From positions 1-22,934 of the IMG/VR virus record IMGVR_UViG_3300042936_000545: a stretch of DNA of 22,934 nt, one strand, 5' to 3'. Origin of the DNA: a virus. The stretch's first letter is position 1. Each line of letters starts with the position of its first letter. This document shows positions 1 through 6,092 of this stretch, piece after piece. The translations under genes were made by a program, and so were the position numbers. Under the pieces are notes generated by a model, which was not told the DNA's origin, ran no database searches, and saw nothing but the letters and a program-made list of their open reading frames with translations.

Positions 1-1
1 G

Positions 2-355
2 TTGAGTTTCATCGGTGACAAGGGATATGATCTAATTATCTCAATGAATGCAAAATATAACTGGATACGACATAAGTTTGGATTTGGTTATTGGAGTTTT
101 TCAAAATATCTAAAACATAGAGTAAAGAAAGCGGTAGATTTTATTTTCAAGTTTGAAATCAATATCTCAAATCACTGTAAGCGTAAAAATTACGACGGTG
201 TTATTTGCGGACATATTCATCATGCTGAAATAAAAGAAATTGACGGCGTGAAATATATGAATTGCGGAGATTGGGTAGAATCCATGACTGCTCTCGTTGA
301 ACATCACGACGGCAGATGGGAAATAATACATTATATTCGCCACGATGAACAATAA
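2..355 (+). CDS. plcP: PlcP/LpxH-like metallophosphoesterase, C-terminal part (5' partial)
   Basis: The reading frame is open at the window edge, so only the last 117 residues or so are seen. They contain GHIHHAE (residues 70-76) and NCGDWVES (87-94) followed by TALVEH. This is the metal-binding C-terminal half of calcineurin-like phosphoesterases annotated as UDP-2,3-diacylglucosamine diphosphatase, a family that includes PlcP, the phospholipase C that splits phospholipids to diacylglycerol during phosphate starvation. The YWSFSKYLKHRVKKAV segment is also typical of that subgroup. Its stop codon lies inside the next gene, an Agt-like glycosyltransferase, and this pairing favours PlcP over an LpxH role in lipid A synthesis. 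The family call is firm; the substrate is inferred from the neighbour. Confidence 0.8.
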   Translation: MSFIGDKGYDLIISMNAKYNWIRHKFGFGYWSFSKYLKHRVKKAVDFIFKFEINISNHCKRKNYDGVICGHIHHAEIKEIDGVKYMNCGDWVESMTALVEHHDGRWEIIHYIRHDEQ

Positions 356-1343
356 AATTTTAGTTATATCTGACAATATGCCAGACCAAATCAATGGTGT
401 GGTGACTACATTTAAAAATGTAATAAAGATAGGAGAAAAGAATGGATACTATATCTATACTCTTGATCCATCATATTTTCGTCATTTCTCAATGTTCAAA
501 TATCCAGAAGTAAAGATCAGTTTACCATTCGGCATATCTAATATGATAGAAGATGTAGAACCTGATTATATTCATATTGCTACAGAAGGTCCACTTGGAC
601 TTGCTGCGAGAATACATTGTGAAAGAAAAGGATATAAGTATAATACTTCATATCACACAAAATTTCCTGAGTTTTTAAAGAGAATTTATGGTATACCTGA
701 ATTTATTACATACAAGTATGTTCGTTGGTTTCATAAACATTCCGGAAAGGTGCTTGCTACTACCAAATCTATGGTGAATGAGTTGAAGCAACATGATTTT
801 AATGTCGAAGTTATTCCATGGACTCGTGGTGTTGATAGAAGCTATTTAAAATCAACAATTCAAAGATTTAGACATATAAAGCCTGTTGTTTTGTATGTGG
901 GCAGAGTATCAAAAGAAAAAGGATTAGACGATTTGTGTAAATATCAACACCTGTATTGCATTGATATTGTCGGCGACGGTCCATACAAAGAAGAGCTTGC
1001 TGCAAAATATCCAAACGTTAGATTTTTAGGATACAAAAAGGGAAAAGAATTGGCAGACTATTATACACAAGCAGATGTATTTTGCTTTCCTAGTAAAACC
1101 GACACTTTTGGTATTGTACTAATAGAAGCAATGAGTTTGGGCACACCAGTGGCAGCATATCCTGTATCTGGTCCTATTGATATTGTTGAAGAAGGACTAA
1201 CGGGATTTTTATCAAACGATTTGCGCGAGGCTATTGATAAATGTTTATCTCTTAACAATGAAAAGGTTAAGCAAGCAAGTGCTATTTGGTCTTGGGAAGA
1301 GTGCTGGAACATATTTGAAAAGAATTTAGTAAAAAAGATTTGA
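345..1343 (+). CDS. agt: GT4 glycosyltransferase, Agt-like (diacylglycerol glycosyltransferase candidate)
   Basis: A 332-residue GT-B glycosyltransferase, full length for the family. The N-terminal acceptor domain carries INGVVTTF (16-23), HIATEGPLGLAAR (77-89), TSYHTKFPEF (101-110) and WTRGVD (159-164). The C-terminal donor domain begins near VGRVSKEKG (185-193) and contains TFGIVLIEAMSLGTPVAA (254-271). There D253-x7-E261 replaces the usual E-x7-E pair. These N-terminal motifs resemble bacterial GT4 enzymes that lie beside plcP and put a sugar on diacylglycerol (Agt). The start ATG overlaps the end of the phosphoesterase gene by 11 nt, so the two are probably translationally coupled. Suggested role: phosphoesterase makes diacylglycerol, this enzyme glycosylates it at the inner membrane. 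Acceptor and sugar are inferred, not shown. Confidence 0.75.
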   Translation: MNNKILVISDNMPDQINGVVTTFKNVIKIGEKNGYYIYTLDPSYFRHFSMFKYPEVKISLPFGISNMIEDVEPDYIHIATEGPLGLAARIHCERKGYKYNTSYHTKFPEFLKRIYGIPEFITYKYVRWFHKHSGKVLATTKSMVNELKQHDFNVEVIPWTRGVDRSYLKSTIQRFRHIKPVVLYVGRVSKEKGLDDLCKYQHLYCIDIVGDGPYKEELAAKYPNVRFLGYKKGKELADYYTQADVFCFPSKTDTFGIVLIEAMSLGTPVAAYPVSGPIDIVEEGLTGFLSNDLREAIDKCLSLNNEKVKQASAIWSWEECWNIFEKNLVKKI

Positions 1344-1400
1344 CTTTAGATAAAATTCCTTCACTCTCTTACTCAAGAAAAGGGTGCAGTGAGACTGACA

Positions 1401-1452
1401 CGGTGGGACGGCTTTTGACCACCGAAGGACACGAACCGAAATATGTGCCTTC
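1401..1452 (+). ncRNA. Tandem-hairpin RNA segment before the tRNA cluster (unassigned)
   Basis: The 126 nt between the glycosyltransferase stop and the first tRNA hold no convincing reading frame but fold readily. One hairpin pairs CGGTGG (1401-1406) with CCACCG (1419-1424). A second, abutting it, pairs AAGGACAC (1425-1432) with GTGCCTT (1445-1451), leaving one bulged A. A weaker 5-bp pair, TCACT with AGTGA, lies just upstream. There is no strong T-tract, so it is not a standard terminator. It could be a leader or processing element for the tRNA transcript. Confidence 0.3.
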
Positions 1453-1469
1453 CTCGTTCTTTATATTTT

Positions 1470-1546
1470 CCTCTTGTAGCTCAATTGGTTAGAGCGGGTG
1501 CTTTATAGGCGCAGGGTTGTGGGTTCAAGTCCTACCAGGAGGACCA
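1470..1546 (+). tRNA. tRNA-Ile(UAU), probable
   Basis: A 77-nt cloverleaf: acceptor CCTCTTG pairs with CAGGAGG, D stem GCTC/GAGC, T arm GTGGG-TTCAAGT-CCTAC, and an encoded ACCA end. The anticodon loop TTTATAG gives anticodon TAT, reading AUA isoleucine codons. The anticodon stem GGTGC/GCGCA has one mismatch (G27-A43) and one G-T pair. A UAU anticodon avoids the lysidine modification that bacterial CAU isoleucine tRNAs need, and would suit an AT-rich phage. Confidence 0.75.
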
Positions 1547-1638
1547 TTTTAGATAGCAATGATTGTTGCTTCATAGCAGTAGTAGGTTTGGGTCCAACCA
1601 AATTGAAATGCCGTGAATGCAACAATATCGGCTTTTAT

Positions 1639-1724
1639 GCAAGAGTAGGTAAGTGGCTAAAACAGGAAGTTTCATAAGCTTTCGCCGAAAGGCTCCGTGA
1701 GTTCGAATCTCACCTCTTGCACCA
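1639..1724 (+). tRNA. Class II (long variable arm) tRNA with CAU anticodon
   Basis: An 86-nt tRNA with perfect acceptor GCAAGAG/CTCTTGC, T arm GTGAG-TTCGAAT-CTCAC and encoded ACCA. The variable arm is long (GCC-GAAA-GGC), which is normal for Leu, Ser and Tyr tRNAs. The anticodon loop reads TTCATAA, that is CAT, normally Met or modified Ile. The anticodon stem uses weak pairs, including T31-G39, which is also seen in the Leu(GAG) tRNA downstream. Amino-acid identity cannot be fixed from sequence alone. Confidence 0.7.
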
Positions 1725-1733
1725 TTTTATAAT

Positions 1734-1809
1734 GCCTCGTAAGTTTTGAGAGCGAAACGGGTTCTTGGTAAGAACACGACGATTGGTGCAATTCCAATAC
1801 GAGGCTCCA
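1734..1809 (+). tRNA. tRNA-Thr(GGU)
   Basis: A 76-nt cloverleaf with perfect acceptor GCCTCGT/ACGAGGC, D stem GTTT/AAAC, anticodon loop TTGGTAA (anticodon GGT, threonine ACC/ACU) and an encoded TCCA end. The T stem ATTGG/CCAAT is intact, but the T loop is TGCAATT, with G where the nearly universal T55 (pseudouridine site) should be. Confidence 0.75.
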
Positions 1810-1815
1810 ATTTAT

Positions 1816-1995
1816 ATGAAAACTCCGCATAAGAATCGTCGCATTTTGCAAAAACCAAAAAGAAGTGGAGGTTATTGTTTTGGTTGTGATGCTAACTGGA
1901 TAATTCCCAATATAAAATGTTCTGTGTGTGGTCGTATTGGAGAGGGTAGAAGAAAGTTCAAGAAACATGCTCCTACAATCGAAGAATTTGATTAG
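1816..1995 (+). CDS. Small zinc-ribbon protein
   Basis: A 59-residue basic protein starting at an ATG 6 nt after the tRNA-Thr end. An upstream in-frame start would lie inside the tRNA, so it was not used. Two CxxC pairs (C21/C24 and C35/C38) form a likely zinc ribbon, with a Lys/Arg-rich N-terminus and an acidic tail. Such small ribbons are common in large phages, where they bind nucleic acid or host transcription or translation machinery. The exact function is unknown. It sits between two tRNA genes and is probably on the same transcript. Confidence 0.6.
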   Translation: MKTPHKNRRILQKPKRSGGYCFGCDANWIIPNIKCSVCGRIGEGRRKFKKHAPTIEEFD

Positions 1996-2013
1996 TTGTT
2001 AGTTTCCATTTTT

Positions 2014-2099
2014 GGTCGCGTGGCGGAACTGGCTATACGCACATGTTTGAGGTGCATGTTCCGAAAGGATTGTGGGTTCAACTCCCACCGCGACCACCA
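2014..2099 (+). tRNA. tRNA-Leu(GAG)
   Basis: An 86-nt class II tRNA with perfect acceptor GGTCGCG/CGCGACC, variable arm TCC-GAAA-GGA, T arm GTGGG-TTCAACT-CCCAC and encoded ACCA. The anticodon stem CATGT/GCATG encloses loop TTGAGGT, giving GAG, which reads CUC/CUU. Confidence 0.9.
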
Positions 2100-2105
2100 A
2101 TTTTT

Positions 2106-2183
2106 ATGATAACATCAATAATAATATGGATAGTATTAGTAATGCTAGTAGCGACTGAAACAGACAACCAACCCCGTGAATAA
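2106..2183 (+). CDS. Putative 25-residue membrane peptide
   Basis: A short frame directly after tRNA-Leu(GAG). It encodes a strongly hydrophobic stretch (Ile, Val, Leu, Trp, Met over about residues 5-15) followed by a polar tail rich in Asp, Gln and Arg. That fits a single-pass membrane peptide. There is no clear Shine-Dalgarno sequence. The stop codon falls in the loop of a perfect CCCGT/ACGGG hairpin (about 2173-2187), so the region could instead be only an RNA element. Similar in design to the 28-residue peptide at 6509. Confidence 0.35.
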   Translation: MITSIIIWIVLVMLVATETDNQPRE

Positions 2184-2225
2184 CGGGTCACTTTTGGCTC
2201 ATATATATTATATATATTATATACT

Positions 2226-2882
2226 ATGGCTAAGAAAATTAAAGTAAATGTAGCAGATATATCAAACAGCTCTTTGTTTGCAGGAGTTCCGGCAAAAGTA
2301 TTAAAGAATGTACCAAAGATTTGTACAATGAAAGAATACTCGGCTGGCTCAACAATAATAAACGAAGGTGAAAAAGGAGATTTTATGTTTGTTATAGTAG
2401 ATGGTCAAGTAGATGTACTAAAAGGACCAAAGAAGATGAAACTAGCAACTCTTGGTAAAGGAGTATTTCTAGGAGAAGGTGCTCTTGTTAGCAAAGCACC
2501 AAGAAACGCAAGTATTGTTGCAAAAGATAATGTTAAACTTGCTGTATTTGACCAAGCCGGATTTGATAAACTTTCAGTTATGCATCCATGTATTCCGGTC
2601 ACTATGATGAACGTTCATAATGAGCGTTGCAAAGACACAGTGCGCAAAATGAATGTAGCAAAGTCAAAAGAATTTATATTGATGGCTGGTGTTGGACTAT
2701 TACTTTTTATACAAAACTCACATAGTATATTGCCAGAAAATCTACACCCTATAGCAGACCAATTGGCTAGTTATATTCCAGATCAATTGATGGCATTAGG
2801 TGGCCCCGCTGCTGCGGCAATGGGACTAAAGCTCAAGCAACTAGAAATGAGTAGTATTGTTTCTAAACTAGACAAGATTTAA
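2226..2882 (+). CDS. Cyclic-nucleotide-binding-domain protein with C-terminal hydrophobic segment
   Basis: A 218-residue protein. Residues 12-115 form a cNMP-binding (CAP_ED-like) domain: GEKGDFMFVIVDGQVDV in the beta-barrel, then the phosphate-binding cassette FLGEGALVSKAPRNAS (81-96). The cassette keeps the Gly-Glu that contacts the ribose and the Arg that contacts the cyclic phosphate, so ligand binding is plausible. There is no helix-turn-helix after it, unlike Crp/Fnr regulators. Instead, residues 150-163 are hydrophobic (a possible membrane anchor), followed by a Pro/Ala-rich region. It might sense or sequester a host cyclic nucleotide. The start is preceded by an AT repeat ending TATATACT, with no ribosome binding site. 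Confidence 0.7.
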   Translation: MAKKIKVNVADISNSSLFAGVPAKVLKNVPKICTMKEYSAGSTIINEGEKGDFMFVIVDGQVDVLKGPKKMKLATLGKGVFLGEGALVSKAPRNASIVAKDNVKLAVFDQAGFDKLSVMHPCIPVTMMNVHNERCKDTVRKMNVAKSKEFILMAGVGLLLFIQNSHSILPENLHPIADQLASYIPDQLMALGGPAAAAMGLKLKQLEMSSIVSKLDKI

Positions 2883-2940
2883 AATACCTTCACATATATT
2901 TATTGAATATAGTATAATACTATAAAACCAAATATTAAAT

Positions 2941-3156
2941 ATGATAACACCAGAAGACCAACCCGAACCAACAGCAGAACAAATCGCCGAAAATCGCGCC
3001 GCCGCACTCAACGCCGAGCATCCAGCATCATGGGTTTGGGACGAAAGTGCTGTATCGTTTGTTCCTCCAATACCGTTGCCTACTGACGGCAAGCCATATC
3101 TCTGGGACGAGGCGACAAGATCCTTCATACCGTTTCCAGGATTTCCAACTGACTAA
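2941..3156 (+). CDS. Small virion-type protein with duplicated WDE motif
   Basis: A 71-residue acidic, Pro-rich protein. Two copies of a roughly 20-residue unit are visible: SWVWDESAVSFVPPIP, and PYLWDEATRSFIPFPG, each ending in PTD. Similar W-x-DE-x(5)-F-x-PP/P units occur in small structural proteins of marine myoviruses, from general recollection. The gene has its own likely promoter: TATAAT at 2912-2917, with TATTTAT at 2897-2903 further upstream. Higher G+C than its surroundings. Function not established; a tail or capsid accessory role is the best guess. Confidence 0.6.
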   Translation: MITPEDQPEPTAEQIAENRAAALNAEHPASWVWDESAVSFVPPIPLPTDGKPYLWDEATRSFIPFPGFPTD

Positions 3157-3303
3157 TATATTCTTTGAAATAGTTGTTGACATCTGTAGAAAATAATGTA
3201 GAGTTCTTCTTGTTCTTTGATAAAGATAGTTGAAATGGCAATAATAATGGAAAAAAATCCATTCCGTATGCTTTTTGGTTAAAGTTCTTTATATTTATTG
3301 TAT

Positions 3304-3765
3304 GTGGCAAACATCAAATACAAATATACCAAAGAAATTTTAGAAGAAGCCGTTCGCAAATCCAAATCTTATGCTGATGTAATTCGCAATTTTGGAATGA
3401 AAATGGCGGGGGGAAATCACGCACATATAAAGCGTCAAATACAAAAATTTGGAATTGATACTTCTCATTTTCAAGATAAATTATACGCATTTAAAAATGC
3501 TGCTCGTGAAAAAGCATTCGCATCAAGAAAAACTTGTGACGAAGTGTTCAATTTGTCTCCTGAATATAGATTGAAAGGAAAAATGTTGACAAGAGCACTA
3601 ACGGAATCGGGGATAGAATATAAATGTGTAAAATGCGGAATAGGAAAAGAATACAACGGTTTACCAATTACACTGGAAGTGGATCACATTGACGAAAATT
3701 GGAGAAATAATAAAAAAGAAAATTTACAATTTTTGTGCCCAAATTGCCATTCTCAACGAAAATAA
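3304..3765 (+). CDS. HNH endonuclease
   Basis: A 153-residue protein from a GTG start. An alternative TTG start 6 nt upstream overlaps a TATTTAT element and is less likely. The N-terminal half (YTKEILEEAV, GGNHAHIKRQIQKFGIDTSHF) resembles the DNA-recognition part seen in many phage and bacterial HNH proteins. The C-terminal half is the nuclease: C108-x2-C111, EVDHID (125-130), an Asn-containing stretch, then CPNCH (145-149), giving a zinc-supported beta-beta-alpha-metal fold. Its position between unrelated genes and next to tRNAs suggests a free-standing homing-type endonuclease. It ends 7 nt before tRNA-Leu(UAG). Confidence 0.85.
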   Translation: MANIKYKYTKEILEEAVRKSKSYADVIRNFGMKMAGGNHAHIKRQIQKFGIDTSHFQDKLYAFKNAAREKAFASRKTCDEVFNLSPEYRLKGKMLTRALTESGIEYKCVKCGIGKEYNGLPITLEVDHIDENWRNNKKENLQFLCPNCHSQRK

Positions 3766-3772
3766 TTTATGT

Positions 3773-3856
3773 GGGCATGTGGCGGAACTGGCAGACGCGC
3801 ATGACTTAGGATCATGTTCCAAAAGAGTATGGGTTCAAATCCCTTCTTGCCCACCA
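3773..3856 (+). tRNA. tRNA-Leu(UAG)
   Basis: An 84-nt class II tRNA: acceptor GGGCATG/CTTGCCC with one T-T mismatch, anticodon stem CATGA/TCATG around loop CTTAGGA (anticodon TAG, reading CUA), T loop TTCAAAT, and encoded ACCA. The T stem TGGG/CCCT has a weak outer pair. Confidence 0.85.
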
Positions 3857-3954
3857 ATTTTTTCCGGTGTTAAATACCTTGGTGTTCGTCGCACCATTTA
3901 CTGGCTGATATACAATGACAAATACGTAGTTATTATTGATTGAAATGAAACGAC

Positions 3955-4168
3955 TTCCGACACGCGGGTCTGATATAATAATTAGATTAGAGTCCTTGAG
4001 GTAATAGCTTGATTGTATATCGAAGGGGAGCATAGCTGCGGTGCCAATCACTGGGATGACCAACCCAACGCGCAGTCGGAAAAAACTTTTTTGCATTGAG
4101 AACCTTGGGGATGACTCACCTGCTGATGAACCTTGGTCGCAGAGACGCAGGTAACTCTGCCAATGCAA
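3955..4168 (+). ncRNA. Candidate structured RNA with two long-range-closed domains
   Basis: About 360 nt between tRNA-Leu(UAG) and the next gene hold no supported coding frame but two well-closed structures. Domain A: TTCCGAC-A-CGCG (3955-3966) pairs with CGCG-CA-GTCGGAA (4069-4081), enclosing GATATA/TATATC and a GTG-CCAAT-CAC hairpin. Domain B: TTTTGCATTG (4089-4098) pairs perfectly over 10 bp with CAATGCAAAA (4161-4170), enclosing CCTGC/GCAGG (4119-4123 with 4147-4151). The flanks carry the similar strings GAAATGAAAC (about 3942) and GGAATGAAAC (about 4191). It matches no RNA family I can recognise. Confidence 0.5.
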
Positions 4169-4217
4169 AATTACTTTATGACAGGATGTTGGAATGAAAC
4201 TTTTACACAAATAATTT

Positions 4218-4382
4218 ATGGAAACTCAAAATACAACAAGCTACGATTCTGAAAAATTTAAAAGACGCGAAATTATGCGCAATGAATATCGTCGTATGCA
4301 AATTGAAATGAATCAAATAATTTCTCAAAAATCTGATGAGATTGCTGCTCGTTGGATTGAAGAATTGAAAGATAGTAAATAA
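4218..4382 (+). CDS. Small charged coiled-coil protein, unknown
   Basis: A 54-residue protein with alternating Lys/Arg and Glu, predicted almost fully helical (KFKRREIMRNEYRRMQIEMN in the middle) and ending in EELKDSK. No motif is recognised. It lies between the structured RNA and tRNA-Leu(UAA), 10 nt ahead of the latter. The frame contains an in-phase ATG start and has protein-like composition, unlike the alternative frames here. Confidence 0.55.
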   Translation: METQNTTSYDSEKFKRREIMRNEYRRMQIEMNQIISQKSDEIAARWIEELKDSK

Positions 4383-4392
4383 TTTAGAATAT

Positions 4393-4486
4393 GGTCGTGT
4401 GGCGAAACTTGGTAGAACCGCATCACACTTAAAATGTGATACCCACGAGGTAAACACTGTGGGTTCAAATCCCACCACGACTACCA
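4393..4486 (+). tRNA. tRNA-Leu(UAA)
   Basis: A 94-nt class II tRNA: acceptor GGTCGTG/CACGACT (G1-T72 wobble), anticodon stem TCACA/TGTGA with loop CTTAAAA (anticodon TAA, reading UUA/UUG), a long variable arm, T arm GTGGG-TTCAAAT-CCCAC and encoded ACCA. Confidence 0.9.
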
Positions 4487-4494
4487 ATTTTAAT

Positions 4495-4653
4495 ATGAAA
4501 AAACTATGGAGAATATGGGCAAAAGCCCTTGGTGAAAAAGCAAGTGAAAATGATTGCGAAGCAGATCGTGTTGCGCTTATTCGCACACTCATTGTGCTTT
4601 TTTATGTATTGACTAATATATTTATTATTGCTGGTGTCATTAGACATTGGTAA
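4495..4653 (+). CDS. Small single-pass membrane protein
   Basis: A 52-residue protein starting 8 nt after tRNA-Leu(UAA). The upstream in-frame extension lies inside the tRNA and was rejected. Residues 1-25 are amphipathic and charged (KKLWRIWAKALGEKAS). Residues 30-48 form one hydrophobic helix (LIVLFYVLTNIFIIAGV), followed by a short basic tail. No known family. The stop codon is followed at once by the ATG of the next gene. Confidence 0.6.
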   Translation: MKKLWRIWAKALGEKASENDCEADRVALIRTLIVLFYVLTNIFIIAGVIRHW

Positions 4654-4654
4654 T

Positions 4655-5104
4655 ATGAATAAAAAATATTTAGATCACGATCCTCACTGGTCCAATTTAC
4701 CATATCCACTAAAACCGTGCGATGAAGAAGTTGAGATTTATAAAAAATATAAGCTTGATGGAACAACATTGATGCTCGGTTCAACTCGTCAGTTACTTCC
4801 TATTTGTGATTCTGCGATAGATTTGGCTCCAAGATATAGCGACCCAAAAATCAAAGAGGGTGATTGGTATAATCTATCAGGTGCATATGATAATATCATT
4901 GCAGATGGTGCTATAAATTTGTGTAGCGAGTCTTTGATAGACGCAGTAAAGCCGCATTGCCGTAGATTTATCAGTAGAGTATTCTCAAAGAAGTTGCCAC
5001 CGATGAAATATGCTGAATTATTTTATAGCGAGTTTCATAACGCAATTAAAGTGGCAGAAATAAACGAATCATGTCCGATTTTCATCTGGAAGTTTACAAA
5101 TTAG
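4655..5104 (+). CDS. Class I SAM-dependent methyltransferase-like protein
   Basis: A 149-residue protein; the ATG at 4655 is used because it directly follows the upstream stop. Motif I-like TLMLGSTRQL (38-47), an acidic residue at the end of the next strand (D56) and DNIIADG (79-85) match the Rossmann core of short phage methyltransferases. KEGDW precedes the third of these. The protein is short, covering the SAM-binding core with little room for a target-recognition domain. Its last 34 nt overlap the start of the adenylate-forming enzyme in another frame, so the two are probably coupled and may act in one modification pathway. The substrate is unknown. Confidence 0.6.
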   Translation: MNKKYLDHDPHWSNLPYPLKPCDEEVEIYKKYKLDGTTLMLGSTRQLLPICDSAIDLAPRYSDPKIKEGDWYNLSGAYDNIIADGAINLCSESLIDAVKPHCRRFISRVFSKKLPPMKYAELFYSEFHNAIKVAEINESCPIFIWKFTN

Positions 5105-6090
5105 TAACTGGATTGGAAGAAAACCAATATAAAGAGCGCGATGTATCGTTGTTGATACCAAATCTTGGTATATTGACAAGAGAAGAGTTGCAAAAAATAC
5201 CTGTAGACCAATCCAAACCGTTTTCATCTACAAGTGGAGCAACTGGTCAACCAGTATTTGTTCAAAAGTATATGGCACAGCATATATGGTATTGGGCAAC
5301 CAACATGCGTGAACTTATTTGGAGAAAATGGGATACGTCATTGAATTTGGCTGTAATCAATGCGGCTGTGACAGAAGAAAAGATTACACCTTGGCCGACA
5401 AACCCGTATTTATTTACAAAAGGAGTTGGGAAGTGTTATATGCACCCAACGCGAGGAGATTTACAAGGTTGGTTGGACAGAGTTCGGCCAGATTATTTAC
5501 ATACATATCCATCTATTATCGCTACGCTTGATACATCTAAATTAAAAGATGTAAAATCGACAAGTGAAATGGGCGGAACTAATTATAGTTCAGAAGAAGT
5601 AGGCACAATTGGGTTGGAATGTCCAGAAAATCCAAGTGTATATCATATCATGGAGAACATCGTGTTGGAGATTGTAGATGATAATGATATTGTTGTTACC
5701 GATTTGACGCATCCATACATCAAGCGATACAAAATTGGAGATAAAGGAGAGTTTGCTACTTGCAGTTGTGGAAGAAAATTACAAACTATAAATCGTAATG
5801 TTCTTGGTAGAATTCGTAATATGATAAAGTATCAAGATGGAACAACTGCTTGGCCATTGTTCGGCAGCAACACCATAAGAAATGCATGTGATACAATAAA
5901 AAGATTTCAATGTGTGCAAGAGTCATATACAGACATCACACTGAAGGTTCAGGGAACTATACCAGAAGATAAAATTGAAGATGTAAAGAAACTGGTATTG
6001 AAAAGACTTAATCACCCATTCAATCTAAAGATAGAATTTGTAGAATCTTTTCCAGAAGGAAAATTTGAAGAGTTTGTTTGTAAGATATAA
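5071..6090 (+). CDS. PaaK/CapK-like adenylate-forming (AMP-binding) enzyme
   Basis: A 339-residue member of the phenylacetate-CoA ligase / CapK branch of ANL enzymes, which activate a carboxylate as an acyl-adenylate. Visible landmarks: the Ser/Thr/Gly ATP loop SSTSGATGQP (52-61), VVTDL (208-212) with KRYKIGD (218-224), the zinc-type CSCGRK (231-236) and LGRIRNMI (245-252). The C-terminal domain after residue 270 is also family-like. It is shorter than the usual 420-450 residues, mainly at the N-terminus. Carrier and acid are unknown. It overlaps the methyltransferase-like gene by 34 nt, and tRNA-Arg begins 2 nt after its stop codon. Confidence 0.75.
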   Translation: MSDFHLEVYKLVTGLEENQYKERDVSLLIPNLGILTREELQKIPVDQSKPFSSTSGATGQPVFVQKYMAQHIWYWATNMRELIWRKWDTSLNLAVINAAVTEEKITPWPTNPYLFTKGVGKCYMHPTRGDLQGWLDRVRPDYLHTYPSIIATLDTSKLKDVKSTSEMGGTNYSSEEVGTIGLECPENPSVYHIMENIVLEIVDDNDIVVTDLTHPYIKRYKIGDKGEFATCSCGRKLQTINRNVLGRIRNMIKYQDGTTAWPLFGSNTIRNACDTIKRFQCVQESYTDITLKVQGTIPEDKIEDVKKLVLKRLNHPFNLKIEFVESFPEGKFEEFVCKI

Positions 6091-6092
6091 AT

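Noticed and set aside
1401-1440. Partial likeness to the glutamine riboswitch (GGACGG and ACCGAAGGA)
   Set aside because: The order and pairing of the conserved blocks do not fit, and no nitrogen-metabolism gene follows.
1551-1600. tRNA-like segment with a TTCATAG loop after tRNA-Ile
   Set aside because: No acceptor stem, no T loop of normal sequence and no CCA end in the right place; small hairpins only. Possibly a decayed tRNA.
3125-3310. Minus-strand 61-residue frame over 3125-3310
   Set aside because: It overlaps the promoter region of the HNH gene and the end of the virion-type gene, has no promoter or ribosome site and shows no family motif.
3689-3943. Plus-strand frame reading through tRNA-Leu(UAG) to 3943
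   Set aside because: Most of it is HNH gene and tRNA sequence in another frame, and the remaining tail lacks a start codon.
4119-4151. CTGATGA string at 4123-4129 resembling a hammerhead ribozyme core
   Set aside because: The required downstream GAAA and the third stem are missing; only the single motif matches.
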